Source: Nocardia aurantiaca (lineage in GTDB: Bacteria > Actinomycetota > Actinomycetes > Mycobacteriales > Mycobacteriaceae). Taken from it: a stretch of 64,000 nt of DNA. Positions 8,806 to 17,777 of the stretch are shown here, piece after piece. Made by a program: the position numbers and the translations under genes. Below the pieces are notes generated by a model. The model saw only the letters and a list, made by a program, of their open reading frames with translations. It had not been told where the DNA came from and did not search any database. The stretch covers positions 62,001 through 126,000 of the forward strand of contig NZ_WMBB01000010.1 in assembly GCF_009708175.1 (NCBI RefSeq), given 5' to 3'. Position 1 is the stretch's first letter. The number at the start of each line of letters is the position of its first letter.

Positions 8806-8921
8806 GCGAACAGCCTAAAGACGCTGCGTATTCGCCCTTGCTCCGGGGCAGGGGCGGCCGGGTGAGCGGGCTTCGGCGCGGCCGTTGTGGGCGCGGCGCG
8901 GACGCCCCTATGGTGGGGCGC

Positions 8922-10097
8922 ATGGTCACCGTAGACGAACTGTTCGCCATCGACTCCCTGCTCAGTGACGAGGAGCGGGCGATCCGGGACACGGTGCGCG
9001 CGTTCGCAGCCGAACGGTTGCGGCCGCGGGTGGCGGAATGGTTCGAGGCCGGGACGTTCCCGGTACGGGAGCTCGCGCCGGAGCTCGGGAAACTCGGGCT
9101 GCTGGGCATGCACCTGGAGGGCTACGGGTGCGCGGGAACCTCGGCGACGGCGTACGGACTGGCCTGCCTGGAGCTGGAGGCCGTGGATTCGGGTGTGCGC
9201 AGCATGGTTTCGGTGCAGGGTTCGCTGGCCATGACCGCCATCCACAAGTACGGATCCGAGGAACAGAAGCTCCGCTGGCTGCCGGAGATGGCGGCCGGGC
9301 GGGTGATCGGCTGCTTCGGGTTGACCGAGCCGGACTTCGGCTCGAATCCGGGCGGCATGCGGACGCGGGCGCGGAAGGACGGCGAGGACTGGATCCTCGA
9401 CGGCTCGAAGATGTGGATCACCAATGGATCCGTCGCGGACGTGGCCATCGTGTGGGCGCAGTCGCGCGAGGGTGAGCGGGATGTGATCCGCGGGTTCGTG
9501 GTCCCGACGGACACACCGGGTTTCAGCGCCCGCGAGATGAAGCACAAGCTGTCCCTGCGCGCCTCGATCACCGCCGAACTCTCCCTCGACGGCGTGCGGC
9601 TGCCCGCCGACGCCATCCTGCCCGAGGCCCGCGGACTCCGGGCCCCGCTGGGCTGCCTGTCCGAGGCGCGCTTCGGCATCATCTTCGGCGCGCTCGGCGC
9701 GGCCCGTGACTGCCTTTGCACCGCAATCGAATACGCGCGAACACGCGAGGTGTTCGACAAGCCGCTGGCCGGCTATCAGCTCACCCAGGCGAAGCTGGCG
9801 GACATGGCGCTCGAACTCGGCAAAGGCGAACTGCTGGCGCTGCACCTGGGCCGGTTGAAGGACCGGCACGAGATCTCCAACGAACAGATCAGCGCCGGGA
9901 AGCTGAACAGCACCCGCGAGGCCATCAAGATCGCGCGCGAATGCCGGACCATCCTGGGCGCGAACGGCATCACATTGGAATACCCGGTGTTGCGGCACGC
10001 CAACAACCTGGAGTCCGTGCTCACCTACGAGGGCACCGCGGAGGTGCACCAGCTGGTGATCGGCGAGGCCCTCACCGGCTCCAAGGCATTTCGCTGA
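8922..10097 (+). CDS. Acyl-CoA dehydrogenase, glutaryl-CoA dehydrogenase-like
   Basis: A 391 aa FAD enzyme with the three acyl-CoA dehydrogenase domains. GCFGLTEPDFGSNPGGM and WILDGSKMWITNG are the FAD/substrate segments. The catalytic base is predicted as Glu370 in TYEGTAEVH, the same position as in glutaryl-CoA dehydrogenase. Arg-containing segments such as ILGANGITLEYPV also favour the glutaryl-CoA branch, which oxidises and decarboxylates glutaryl-CoA from lysine or tryptophan breakdown. Substrate choice is inference. The ATG at 8922 opens the conserved domain; the longer frame that reaches back over metB is not coding. Confidence 0.85.
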   Translation: MVTVDELFAIDSLLSDEERAIRDTVRAFAAERLRPRVAEWFEAGTFPVRELAPELGKLGLLGMHLEGYGCAGTSATAYGLACLELEAVDSGVRSMVSVQGSLAMTAIHKYGSEEQKLRWLPEMAAGRVIGCFGLTEPDFGSNPGGMRTRARKDGEDWILDGSKMWITNGSVADVAIVWAQSREGERDVIRGFVVPTDTPGFSAREMKHKLSLRASITAELSLDGVRLPADAILPEARGLRAPLGCLSEARFGIIFGALGAARDCLCTAIEYARTREVFDKPLAGYQLTQAKLADMALELGKGELLALHLGRLKDRHEISNEQISAGKLNSTREAIKIARECRTILGANGITLEYPVLRHANNLESVLTYEGTAEVHQLVIGEALTGSKAFR

Positions 10098-10244
10098 GCG
10101 GAACGCCGCGCGCTCATCGTCGAGTGGTCGGCCGAACAGCACCGGAAGCAGCCTCCGCGCACTCCCGCGGGGACGGGATGCGGCGGCATGCGCGATATCT
10201 CACAGTGGGGCCTGCCGCTGCCGGTCGATTGCTAGCATCACCGG

Positions 10245-10589
10245 GTGTTCGTCCCCGGCTCCGCGTTGCTCGTCGTCTCGGCGCGTAAGACCCTGAATCG
10301 CTTGCAGCGCACCCACGGAGCCCCCGCCGCGGAGGCCGCGGCCGTCTTCCCCGGCGTGTCCGCAGCGATCGACCAGCATGCCGCGGCCGTCCGCGACATC
10401 CTCGACCTCGGCGTCGAGAACTCCAGTCTGGTCCCCACCAGCGTCCTGCTCGCCGGCTACGCCCGCGGCATCCTCGAAGACCTCCGCGAAGCCGAGGCCA
10501 TCCTCCCCCGGTCACCGCTGGACTGGCAGGACGCCGACTGGCTCCACCTGCGCCTGGCCGCCATCTGCGCGCTGGCCCGCGCCTGCTGA
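10245..10589 (+). CDS. Small actinobacterial hypothetical protein, 114 aa
   Basis: GTG start. The protein is Ala-rich and helical, with the central phrase AIDQHAAAVRDILDLG. I have seen this style of sequence in short conserved actinomycete proteins (possibly the DUF6401 group), but I am not certain. No signal peptide or membrane segment. It follows the acyl-CoA dehydrogenase by 147 bases and is closed by a strong terminator, so it is probably its own unit. Function unknown. Confidence 0.65.
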   Translation: MFVPGSALLVVSARKTLNRLQRTHGAPAAEAAAVFPGVSAAIDQHAAAVRDILDLGVENSSLVPTSVLLAGYARGILEDLREAEAILPRSPLDWQDADWLHLRLAAICALARAC

Positions 10590-10596
10590 GCATGAA

Positions 10597-10634
10597 GCAG
10601 CCCCGGACGGAATGTCCGGGGCTGCTTCGGTTCT
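10597..10634. terminator. Intrinsic terminator (bidirectional position)
   Basis: Twelve-base perfect stem GCAGCCCCGGAC around GGAAT, followed by TTCGGTTCT on the plus strand. It separates the convergent 114 aa gene and the channel-like gene. Confidence 0.8.
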
Positions 10635-11718
10635 AGATCATGCCGCCGGGGTTGTCCCGGTCCTGCTCGCCGGGTCCGGGCGGCGGCTGAGCGCCGGGAC
10701 GCGGCGGATGCTGCCCGGGAGGCATTTGCTGCTGTCCGGGAGGCATCGGCTGCCCGCCCTGCGGCATCTGGCCGGGTTGTGCGGGCATCTGACCGGGCGG
10801 CGGCGGCATCTGGCCTCCACCCGGCCGGTATTCGCCCCCGTAGCCCGGCTGCCCGTAGCCCGGCTGCCCGCCTTCGGGCTCGGCCCACTTGCCGGGCGGC
10901 ATCTGACCGCCCATCCCCTGCCCCGCCATCATGGGCCGGCCGGCCGAGCGCTGCGCCATCATCGCCTGCTGTGCCTGCCGCTGGCGCGCCGCATCCTCGC
11001 GGCCCCGCTGATAGGCCTGCGCATGGCCCTTCACCTCGGGCATTTCGCCCTCGATGGTGTCGAGCCAACTCTCCCAGCGCTGCTGCATGGGCCGGATCAG
11101 ACCGCCGCCGAGGCCGACGATGAGGACACCGCCGATGGTCGCCAGCACCGCGATGAGAATCGGCATGGTGACCGAGGTCCCCACGCCGATCTGATTGAGC
11201 GCCGCGATGACGCCGATGCCCCAGATGAACACCGCCGCGATGCGGCCCAGCATGCGGCCATAATCCAGACCACTCAGCATGTTCGACACCATCTCCTGCA
11301 CCACGTGCGCGATCGCGCCCGCGATGCAGACGATGATGATGCCGACCGCCAGCCGCGGCAGCCAGGCCACGATGCCGTTGAGCATGGTGCTCACCGGATT
11401 CGGACCGAAGACGCCGAAACCCAGCTGCAGGGCGATCAGGAGAATCGCGTAATACGCCAGTTTGGCGATGAGACCGGTGGCGTCATAGCGGCTGCGGGCG
11501 AGCATGTCCCTGATGCCGCCGCGTTCGACCAGGCGATCGAAACCGACTCGGTTCAGGATCCGGGTCACCAGCTTGGCCACCAGTTTCGCCACGAACCAGC
11601 CGATGAGCAGAATGACCAGGAAGCCGATGAATTTGGGCACCCAGGTGGCGATGGAACTCCACGCGTCGGAGAGCCCTCGTCCGAACTGGATATCGATAGC
11701 CGAACTCGAGGTGTGCAT
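10633..11718 (-). CDS. TM-helix-repeat (CmpX/MscS-like) membrane protein with Pro/Gln/Gly-rich tail
   Basis: A 361 aa protein. Residues 1-220 hold about five transmembrane helices in the conserved TM-helix repeat arrangement of CmpX-like small-channel relatives (FIGFLVILLIGWFVAKLVAKL; GLIAKLAYYAILLIALQLGF; LPRLAVGIIIVCIAGAIAHV; IGGVLIVGLGGGLIRPMQQR). A short charged helix follows (about 220-260). The last ~110 residues are low-complexity, with repeated PGQM, GQMP and QPGYG units. The MscS beta domain is absent, so channel activity is only inferred. The tail looks disordered and may bind envelope components. Confidence 0.8.
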   Translation of the reverse strand: MHTSSSAIDIQFGRGLSDAWSSIATWVPKFIGFLVILLIGWFVAKLVAKLVTRILNRVGFDRLVERGGIRDMLARSRYDATGLIAKLAYYAILLIALQLGFGVFGPNPVSTMLNGIVAWLPRLAVGIIIVCIAGAIAHVVQEMVSNMLSGLDYGRMLGRIAAVFIWGIGVIAALNQIGVGTSVTMPILIAVLATIGGVLIVGLGGGLIRPMQQRWESWLDTIEGEMPEVKGHAQAYQRGREDAARQRQAQQAMMAQRSAGRPMMAGQGMGGQMPPGKWAEPEGGQPGYGQPGYGGEYRPGGGQMPPPPGQMPAQPGQMPQGGQPMPPGQQQMPPGQHPPRPGAQPPPGPGEQDRDNPGGMI

Positions 11719-11864
11719 GACCCCGTCCCTTCGCTATCCGTCCCGGCCGTCTGCCGGAACTGCTCCACGGGGTGGTTATACGCCTGGTTGAGCTCCCGAT
11801 TCAGACGTTTGCGAAATAGTTGCCAAATCGGATGTCCGCTATCTGCCGAAAGGCGAGAAACACC

Positions 11865-11898
11865 GCGATGGCCCACCCCTCATCAGGCAGGCCATCGC
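11865..11898 (-). terminator. Terminator after the transglycosylase gene
   Basis: Nine-base perfect stem GCGATGGCC / GGCCATCGC, 30 bases past the stop codon of the minus-strand transglycosylase gene. On that strand it is followed by GGTGTTTC. Confidence 0.6.
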
Positions 11899-11927
11899 AC
11901 TGTTGTCCGGTATCGCGCCGGAGTGGA

Positions 11928-12590
11928 TCAGTAGGCGCTCGAGACGTTGTCCATCGAGCCGTAGCGGTGCGCCGCGTAGTTGCAGGCGGCCACGATATTG
12001 GCGACCGGGTCCCAGACGTCGAAGGGGGTGCCTTCGACGTGGTAGGCGTTGAAGGTCGGGTCGATCACCTGGAGCAGGCCCTTGGACGGGATGCCCTTGG
12101 CGGCGTTGGAGTCGTAGAGGTTGATCGCCCGCGGGTTGCCGCTGGATTCGCGCATGATGTTGCGCAGGATGCCGTTATAGCTGCCGGGGATGCCGTGCTG
12201 GGCCATGATGTCCAGCGCCTGGCGGATCCAGCCGTCGAGGTTGTCCGCGTAGACGGGCGGCGCGGGCGCGGGAGCCGGGGCCGGAGCAGGAGCCGGGGCC
12301 GGGGCCGGCTCGGGCGCCGGGGCGGGCGCGGGCAGCGGGGCCGGCATGGGCGCCGGGACCACGGCCGCGACGGGCTGCTCGTTGGCGGGAGCGACCGCGG
12401 CGGGCGCAGCGGCGGCCAGGGTGGCCTCGAGCGCGGTCGACCGGACGTCACCGCTGGCGGAGCCGGCGGCGGTGACGATGGAGCCGAAGACGCCCAGAGC
12501 GAGGGCGGCGGAGCCGACCGTACGAGCGGCGGCAACCACCTTGCTACATCTGGCAGGGTCACTGAGAGCAGTCATAACATTCATGGGCAT
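11928..12590 (-). CDS. Secreted SLT-type lytic transglycosylase
   Basis: About 220 aa. A hydrophobic export segment (VGSAALALGVFGSIVTAAGSASG) comes first, then a long Ala/Pro linker with PAPAPAP runs that would span the cell wall. The C-terminal ~105 aa SLT domain has the catalytic-Glu-containing IMRESSGNPRAINLYDSN and the KGLLQVIDPTFNAYH segment, which fit the transglycosylase family that cleaves peptidoglycan glycan strands in actinobacteria. The start is uncertain: ATG at 12590 (AGGA 13 bases upstream) or 12584. A frame extending to 12728 lacks export features upstream. A direct-repeat box 310 bases upstream suggests response-regulator control. Confidence 0.85.
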   Translation of the reverse strand: MPMNVMTALSDPARCSKVVAAARTVGSAALALGVFGSIVTAAGSASGDVRSTALEATLAAAAPAAVAPANEQPVAAVVPAPMPAPLPAPAPAPEPAPAPAPAPAPAPAPAPPVYADNLDGWIRQALDIMAQHGIPGSYNGILRNIMRESSGNPRAINLYDSNAAKGIPSKGLLQVIDPTFNAYHVEGTPFDVWDPVANIVAACNYAAHRYGSMDNVSSAY

Positions 12591-12901
12591 GGCGAATTTG
12601 GATTCCTGTTCGGTTTCGGGCTCGCAGGCCTGAAGAAGGCAGCGCACGACCAGGGCGCGCGTCTCACGACACTCACCTGAGCGCTGCGGTCTGTTGTGGT
12701 TGCTGTTGTGAAACCCATTGCGGGTCACTGGAATTGGCGCACTCCACGGAGTACAGCGGAGATCTTCGCGACCTCCCGGCCGCGGAGCCTCATCACATCG
12801 ATGTAGTGATCACGTTCCGCATGTGTGTTCACATCTCCTTGCGCTATCCAGACTTGCGGTCTGTTTCCGACGAGGTCACAGCTTGATTGCGCGTTGTTAA
12901 C

Positions 12902-12934
12902 ACAAACTGAACCAAAGTTGAACAGAAAGTGAAC
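12902..12934 (-). promoter_or_regulatory. Three 11-bp direct repeats, OmpR/PhoB-type (PHO box-like) site
   Basis: Read on the minus strand, three consecutive 11-base units each begin GTTCA (GTTCACTTTCT, GTTCAACTTTG, GTTCAGTTTGT). Exact 11-base spacing puts the units on one face of the helix. This is the layout of binding sites for winged-helix response regulators such as PhoP/RegX3 of actinobacteria, whose repeats also start GTTCA. It lies about 310 bases upstream of the transglycosylase, in an AT-rich region. Confidence 0.5.
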
Positions 12935-13153
12935 TGGCCCGTTGGGCAACTCCTGGACCTGCATTAATACATGCGCTGACCTGGTGATTCAATTCGAAAC
13001 ATAAAGTGTTTCAGATCACAGATTAATTTAGCCCCAAGATCGCGATATACCGACATTTGCCCGATTTGTCGGCGATTCATCGGCGTTTCGAATTCGTCAA
13101 GTAACGCTTTGGCAAATCACATTGGTTACCTGAAATCACATTAGTCACATTTG

Positions 13154-13679
13154 TCACGCGAAGTAGACCCACCGCGGCACATTCGCCGGATTGCACTCGA
13201 TCCAGGTCGCCGAGCCGGCGTCGACCGCGCCCCTCACCACTGATCCGGCCACCGGGATCCCATTCGAGAAGGGCCCGGCGGTATGCCAGACGGCCGACGC
13301 GGTCACCCACCGGCTGGGCCGTGACGAGCTCTGTCTTCGCCATGGAATACGGCCTGCTGTCCATTTGGCCGCATCTCCCGCGACACCCGCCGCATACGTG
13401 GCCGGATCGGTCGATCGATACCGGCGCGGTGCGCCGGAAAGCATATGGACGTACCCAATCGGGTTGTAACCCCGGGGAATATCTCCAATGTCCCCTTCCG
13501 CCAACGCCACTCACGCCGACACCGTCGTTCGCTCTACCGCGCCATCGAGGCCGGTGACCTTCCGGCGACGTTGCCTGGGACGCCGCCTGGTCCGCCAATA
13601 CCGCCCAGGCCGCGGGGGTTTCGCGGCCGCGGACCTGTGGCGACACCGCGAAGCTGATCGCCGCACACACGGTCGGCAA
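13154..13679 (-). pseudogene. Possible frame-broken remnant of a small exported protein gene
   Basis: The minus strand has coding-looking text split between frames. One frame near 13570-13679 reads TVCAAISFAVSPQVRGRETP; another, ending with a stop at 13154, reads VTASAVWHTAGPFSNGIPVA then IECNPANVPRWVYFA. No single frame covers both, and I find no ribosome binding site. I do not recognise the family. The 12.94-13.15 kb DNA just beside it is unusually AT-rich. This may equally be non-coding. Confidence 0.22.
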
Positions 13680-13706
13680 CCCATGATGGCCTGAAACCGA
13701 GTCGAA

Positions 13707-13979
13707 ATGTCCTTACTGACAGACATTTTCACCGCTTCTCGGCGCAACCTGATCGCGATGCCGGTGCTGTTAGCCGGCGGCGCTGCCGCGGTGATGCTCG
13801 CGATGGCGGGCACGCACTATTCGCGAGATAGCCCAGCCCCGAGGCCGTTCCGCCACCACCGCCGGCACCGCGGCGGTCATGGCGGGCAGTGTCGGCCTCA
13901 GCGCGGCGATCGTCTGGGCGCCTTCCCGCGGTGATCTCGAATGCGGAAGCGGATCCGCTTGTCCCGCACTTTTAATCAC
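13707..13979 (+). pseudogene. Possible frameshifted small membrane protein gene
   Basis: An ATG at 13707 opens a frame with one hydrophobic helix (LIAMPVLLAGGAAAVMLAMA) that turns into Arg/His-rich nonsense after about 45 codons. From about 13845 the +1-shifted frame reads ATTAGTAAVMAGSVGLSAAI, a second helix-like segment. A single frameshift would join them into a two-helix protein. Either a real indel or chance; no family recognised. Confidence 0.25.
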
Positions 13980-13994
13980 AGCGGTGAAAGAAAT

Positions 13995-14030
13995 CCGCCC
14001 GCCGGAACCAGCTGCGGTTCCGACGGGCGG
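13995..14030 (-). terminator. Intrinsic terminator of cbs
   Basis: Imperfect 15-base stem (CCGCCCG with CGGGCGG outside, GGAACC with GGTTCC inside) 19 bases past the cbs stop, followed on the minus strand by ATTTCTTTC, a good U-rich tail. Confidence 0.75.
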
Positions 14031-14048
14031 CACATGTTCGGCTGCGCC

Positions 14049-15437
14049 TCAGGCGAGGGCGCCCGTGCTCAGGAAACCCAACAGGTCGTGGCGGGTGATG
14101 ACGCCGACCGGCTTACCGTCCTCGACGACCATCAGCGCGTCGGTGGACTCCAGCAGCTTGGTGGCGGCCGACACCGGCTCGCCCGCGCCGATCAGCGGGA
14201 AGGCGGGGCTCATGTGCTTGGAGACCGGGTCGGTGAGCTTGGCGCGGCCTTCGAAGACCGCCGACAGCAGATCGCGCTCGGTGACCGAACCCGCGACCTC
14301 GCCCGCCATGACCGGCGGCTCCGCGCCGACCACCGGCATCTGCGAGACGCCGTACTCCCGCAGGATCTCGATGGCGTCGCGCAGGGTCTCCTGCGGATGG
14401 GTGTGTACCAGATCCGGCAGCTCACCGGACTTGCCGCGCAACACATCTCCCACGTGCACCTCGGTGGTCGAACCGTCGAGGCCGCTGCGCAGGAAGCCGT
14501 ATGAGCTCATCCACTGGTCGTTGAAGATCTTGGACAGGTAGCCGCGGCCGCCGTCCGGCAGCAGCACGACCACCACGGCGTCCGGGTCGCGCTCGGCGAC
14601 CTTGAGCGCCGCCACCACGGCCATCCCGCACGAGCCGCCGACCAGCAGGCCCTCCTCCCGGGCCAGACGGCGGGTCATCTCGAAGGAGTCGGCGTCGGAG
14701 ACAGCGATGATCTCGTCCGGGATGGCCGGGTCGTAGGCGCTGGGCCAGAAGTCCTCGCCGACACCCTCGACCAGGTAAGGGCGGCCGGTGCCGCCCGAGT
14801 AGACCGAGCCCTCCGGGTCCGCGCCGATGATCTTGACCTTGCCGCCCGAGACCTCCTTGAGGTACCGGCCGGTGCCGGTGATGGTGCCGCCGGTGCCGAC
14901 GCCCGCCACGAAGTGGGTGATCTTGCCCTCGGTGTCGCGCCAGATCTCCGGACCGGTGGTCTCGTAGTGCGATTCCGGGCCGCCCGGGTTGGAGTACTGG
15001 TCCGGCTTCCACGCGCCCGGGATCTCGCGCACCAGGCGATCCGAGACGTTGTAATAGCTGTCCGGATCCTCCGGCGCGACCGCGGTCGGGCAGACCACGA
15101 CCTCGGCGCCGTAGGCGCGCAGAACGTTCCGCTTGTCCTCACTGACCTTGTCCGGGCAGACGAACACGCACTTGTAGCCGCGCTGCTGCGCGACCAGGGC
15201 CAGGCCCACACCGGTATTGCCGGAGGTCGGTTCGACGATCGTGCCGCCCGGCTTCAACAAGCCGGCCTTCTCGGCAGCGTCGATCATCTTGACGGCGATG
15301 CGGTCCTTCGAGCTGCCGCCCGGGTTCAGGTATTCCACCTTCGCCGCCACCAGTCCCGAGTTCGGACCCACCACGGAGTTCAACCGGACGAGCGGGGTGT
15401 TTCCGATCAGATCGACGACATGGTTAGCGATGCGCAT
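14049..15437 (-). CDS. cbs: Cystathionine beta-synthase
   Basis: A 462 aa PLP enzyme joining homocysteine and serine to cystathionine. The PLP lysine is K44 in NPGGSSKDRIAVK, the substrate loop is PTSGNTGVGLA, and the phosphate loop is GVGTGGTITGTG. After the catalytic domain (to about residue 320) come two CBS domains (TLRDAIEILREYGVSQMPVV; AATKLLESTDALMVVEDGKP) that bind adenosyl ligands for regulation. It aligns closely with mycobacterial Cbs, whose MRIA start sets the ATG at 15437 here. The extra 12 codons upstream are ignored. With metB it makes a reverse and forward transsulfuration pair. Confidence 0.95.
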   Translation of the reverse strand: MRIANHVVDLIGNTPLVRLNSVVGPNSGLVAAKVEYLNPGGSSKDRIAVKMIDAAEKAGLLKPGGTIVEPTSGNTGVGLALVAQQRGYKCVFVCPDKVSEDKRNVLRAYGAEVVVCPTAVAPEDPDSYYNVSDRLVREIPGAWKPDQYSNPGGPESHYETTGPEIWRDTEGKITHFVAGVGTGGTITGTGRYLKEVSGGKVKIIGADPEGSVYSGGTGRPYLVEGVGEDFWPSAYDPAIPDEIIAVSDADSFEMTRRLAREEGLLVGGSCGMAVVAALKVAERDPDAVVVVLLPDGGRGYLSKIFNDQWMSSYGFLRSGLDGSTTEVHVGDVLRGKSGELPDLVHTHPQETLRDAIEILREYGVSQMPVVGAEPPVMAGEVAGSVTERDLLSAVFEGRAKLTDPVSKHMSPAFPLIGAGEPVSAATKLLESTDALMVVEDGKPVGVITRHDLLGFLSTGALA

Positions 15438-15518
15438 ACCCCTTATCGTTGCAGAAAGGAGATACGCCCCCACGCGCGCGTCGGTGATATCACCGCGTGG
15501 CGAATTACGATCGGCCCT

Positions 15519-15983
15519 ATGAGGATGCCGACGAGCTTGCCCGCCGCCTCCCTACTCGCCGCCTCCGGCATCGCGACCGTGCTCGTCGCGGCCGCGCCCG
15601 CCCGGGCCGCAACCGTCGAATTTCCGCAGGTCACGAGCCTTTATCACGACGCGATGGTGTGCGGCGGCACTATCCGATCCTGGGCGGACACCGGCCCGCA
15701 GTGGCCCGGCCGGGCCATCATCAACATCCAGGCGCTGCCGGTCACCGGGTTCGATCCGGGCGAGTACAGCTTCGCTCCGCAGTGCGTCGCCGTGGCCACG
15801 GTCGCCTGGCGGAACATGGACACGGGCGCCGCCGGCGAATATCGAGTTCCCGTGCTGGCGGGCTTCTACGGCAGCGAGCACTACGCCCTGTTCCAGAACA
15901 CGGGGCCCGGCCACATCATCGTCACCGTCTACACCGACATGCCGAACATCCCGGCCCACAGCGCCTTCGACGTACCCGCGTGA
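15519..15983 (+). CDS. Small secreted protein, 154 aa
   Basis: The N-terminus is a clear signal peptide (LLAASGIATVLVAAAPARA, cleavage after about residue 31). The mature ~123 aa domain is beta-rich with two cysteines (MVCGG and PQCVAV) likely forming a disulfide, and ends in FDVPA. It resembles the many short exported Nocardia proteins of unknown role. The ATG at 15519 begins the signal peptide; the frame extends upstream over cbs but is not used. Divergent from cbs, separated by 81 bases. Confidence 0.75.
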   Translation: MRMPTSLPAASLLAASGIATVLVAAAPARAATVEFPQVTSLYHDAMVCGGTIRSWADTGPQWPGRAIINIQALPVTGFDPGEYSFAPQCVAVATVAWRNMDTGAAGEYRVPVLAGFYGSEHYALFQNTGPGHIIVTVYTDMPNIPAHSAFDVPA

Positions 15984-16330
15984 CCCAATTCCATCCCCGC
16001 CGCCGTCGGTCCCCGCGCGCCCCCGATTCCATCCCCGCCTTCCATCCGCACCCGCGCCCCCAACTCCACTCCCCACCTTCCGTCCGCACGCAACTCCGCC
16101 CCCGCCTGCAGCCTTGTTCGTGCCCGCGCGACCTCGACTTCTTCGCTGCGCCCGCCTCACTCGAAACCCTGTCCGTGTCGCGCCGCCGGGCAGGCAGCGA
16201 GGCATGAGAGCCGCGAGAGTGAGCGATATCCCACAGTTCAATGGTTGGGATACGGGCATACCGGATGTTTGAGCCGAAACACACCCGTCGTAAATTCGAA
16301 GCGGATCACCCCAGCAAAGAAGGAGTCCTC

Positions 16331-17548
16331 ATGGCTGAGGCCGTCATCGTTTCGTACGCCCGCTCGCCGATCGGCCGCGCCGGCAAGGGTTCTCTGGTGA
16401 GCATGCGACCGGACGACCTCGCCGCGCAGATGGTGCGTGCCGCCCTCGACAAGGTGCCCTCGCTTGCCGTCTCCGACATCGACGACCTGCACCTGGGCTG
16501 TGGCCAGCCCGCCGGTGAGGCCGGTTTCAACATGGCGCGCGCCGTGGCCGTGCAGCTGGGCTACGACTACCTGCCGGGCGTCACGGTCAACCGCTACTGC
16601 TCGTCCTCGCTGCAGACCACCCGCATGGCCTTCCACGCCATCAAGGCCGGTGAGGGCGACGTCTTCATCTCCGCCGGCGTCGAGACCGTCTCGCGCTTCC
16701 CGAAGGGCACCTCCGACGGCTGGCCGGACTCGCACAACCCGCTGTTCGCCGAGGCCGAGGCCCGCACCAAGGCGACCGCCGAGTCCAACGCCACCTGGAC
16801 CGACCCGCGCGAGAACGACATCCTCCCGGACGTCTACATCGCCATGGGCCAGACCGCGGAGAATGTCGCCACCTACACCGGCATCTCCCGCGAGGACCAG
16901 GACCACTGGGGCGTGCGCTCGCAGAACCGCGCCGAGGAGGCCATCAAGTCCGGTTTCTTCGAGCGGGAGATCACCCCGGTGACCCTGCCCGACGGCACCA
17001 TCGTCACCACCGACGACGGCCCGCGCGCCGGCACCACCTACGAGAAGATCTCGCAGCTGAAGCCGGTCTTCCGCCCGGACGGCACCATCACCGCCGGCAA
17101 CGCCTGCCCGCTGAACGACGGTGCGGCCGCGCTGGTCGTCATGTCCGACACCAAGGCTCGTGAGCTGGGCCTGACCCCGCTGGCCCGCATCGTGGCCACC
17201 GGCGTCTCGGGCCTGTCCCCTGAGATCATGGGTCTCGGCCCGATCCAGGCGGTCCGCAACACCCTGAAGAGCGCGGGCATGACCATCGACGACCTCGACC
17301 TGTACGAGATCAACGAGGCCTTCGCCGTGCAGGTGCTGGGTTCGGCCCGCGAGCTGAACATGGACCTGGACAAGCTGAACGTCTCCGGTGGCGCGATCGC
17401 CCTCGGTCACCCGTTCGGCATGACCGGCGCTCGCATCACCGCGACCCTCATCAACAACCTGCAGACCCACGACAAGCAGTTCGGTCTGGAGACCATGTGT
17501 GTCGGTGGCGGCCAGGGCATGGCGATGATCATCGAGCGCCTCAGCTGA
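16331..17548 (+). CDS. Acetyl-CoA C-acetyltransferase (thiolase, FadA3-like)
   Basis: A 405 aa thiolase that cleaves 3-ketoacyl-CoA or condenses acetyl-CoA. The catalytic residues are all present: nucleophile Cys90 in NRYCSSSLQ, His360 in GGAIALGHPFGMTGAR, and Cys390 in TMCVGGGQGMAM. AAGGAG lies seven bases before the ATG. Its position downstream of cbs matches fadA3 (Rv1074c) in M. tuberculosis, as I recall. It is a single gene closed by a strong terminator. Expected cytosolic tetramer of fatty acid or sterol side-chain oxidation; the exact substrate is unknown. Confidence 0.93.
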   Translation: MAEAVIVSYARSPIGRAGKGSLVSMRPDDLAAQMVRAALDKVPSLAVSDIDDLHLGCGQPAGEAGFNMARAVAVQLGYDYLPGVTVNRYCSSSLQTTRMAFHAIKAGEGDVFISAGVETVSRFPKGTSDGWPDSHNPLFAEAEARTKATAESNATWTDPRENDILPDVYIAMGQTAENVATYTGISREDQDHWGVRSQNRAEEAIKSGFFEREITPVTLPDGTIVTTDDGPRAGTTYEKISQLKPVFRPDGTITAGNACPLNDGAAALVVMSDTKARELGLTPLARIVATGVSGLSPEIMGLGPIQAVRNTLKSAGMTIDDLDLYEINEAFAVQVLGSARELNMDLDKLNVSGGAIALGHPFGMTGARITATLINNLQTHDKQFGLETMCVGGGQGMAMIIERLS

Positions 17549-17585
17549 GTCGCACCTGATCCCCGCGGCCAAGCCCGGGAATCAG

Positions 17586-17627
17586 TTGGGCCGTCCGACC
17601 GTAAGGTCGGGCGGCCCAAGTCGTCTT
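17586..17627 (+). terminator. Intrinsic terminator of the thiolase gene
   Basis: Fifteen-base stem (arms 17586-17600 and 17605-17619, one mismatch) around GTAA, followed by GTCGTCTTT. Confidence 0.8.
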
Positions 17628-17777
17628 TCGGGGCGAGGGCGGGGCCGAGCGCACACCCTCGCGGGTCTGCCTGAGGCGAGCCATATTCCGGCGGCATTTA
17701 CCTGGCAGGTAATCGACTTCATTCCTGGCGCGCGGAAATATCAAGGGCAGCAAAGCAATCCGAATGAGGAGCTTCGA

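Noticed and set aside
7450..8865. 471-codon plus-strand ORF opposite metB
   Set aside because: Shadow of metB, whose PLP lysine and family motifs are intact on the other strand.
8484..8921. N-terminal extension of the acyl-CoA dehydrogenase frame
   Set aside because: It lies inside metB on the opposite strand, is Arg/Pro-rich and not similar to any part of the enzyme family.
12591..12990. c-di-AMP (ydaO) riboswitch in the transglycosylase leader
   Set aside because: Such switches often precede actinobacterial wall hydrolases, but I could not find the conserved GGGTGAAT-type and CGGGGGACC-type segments on the minus strand.
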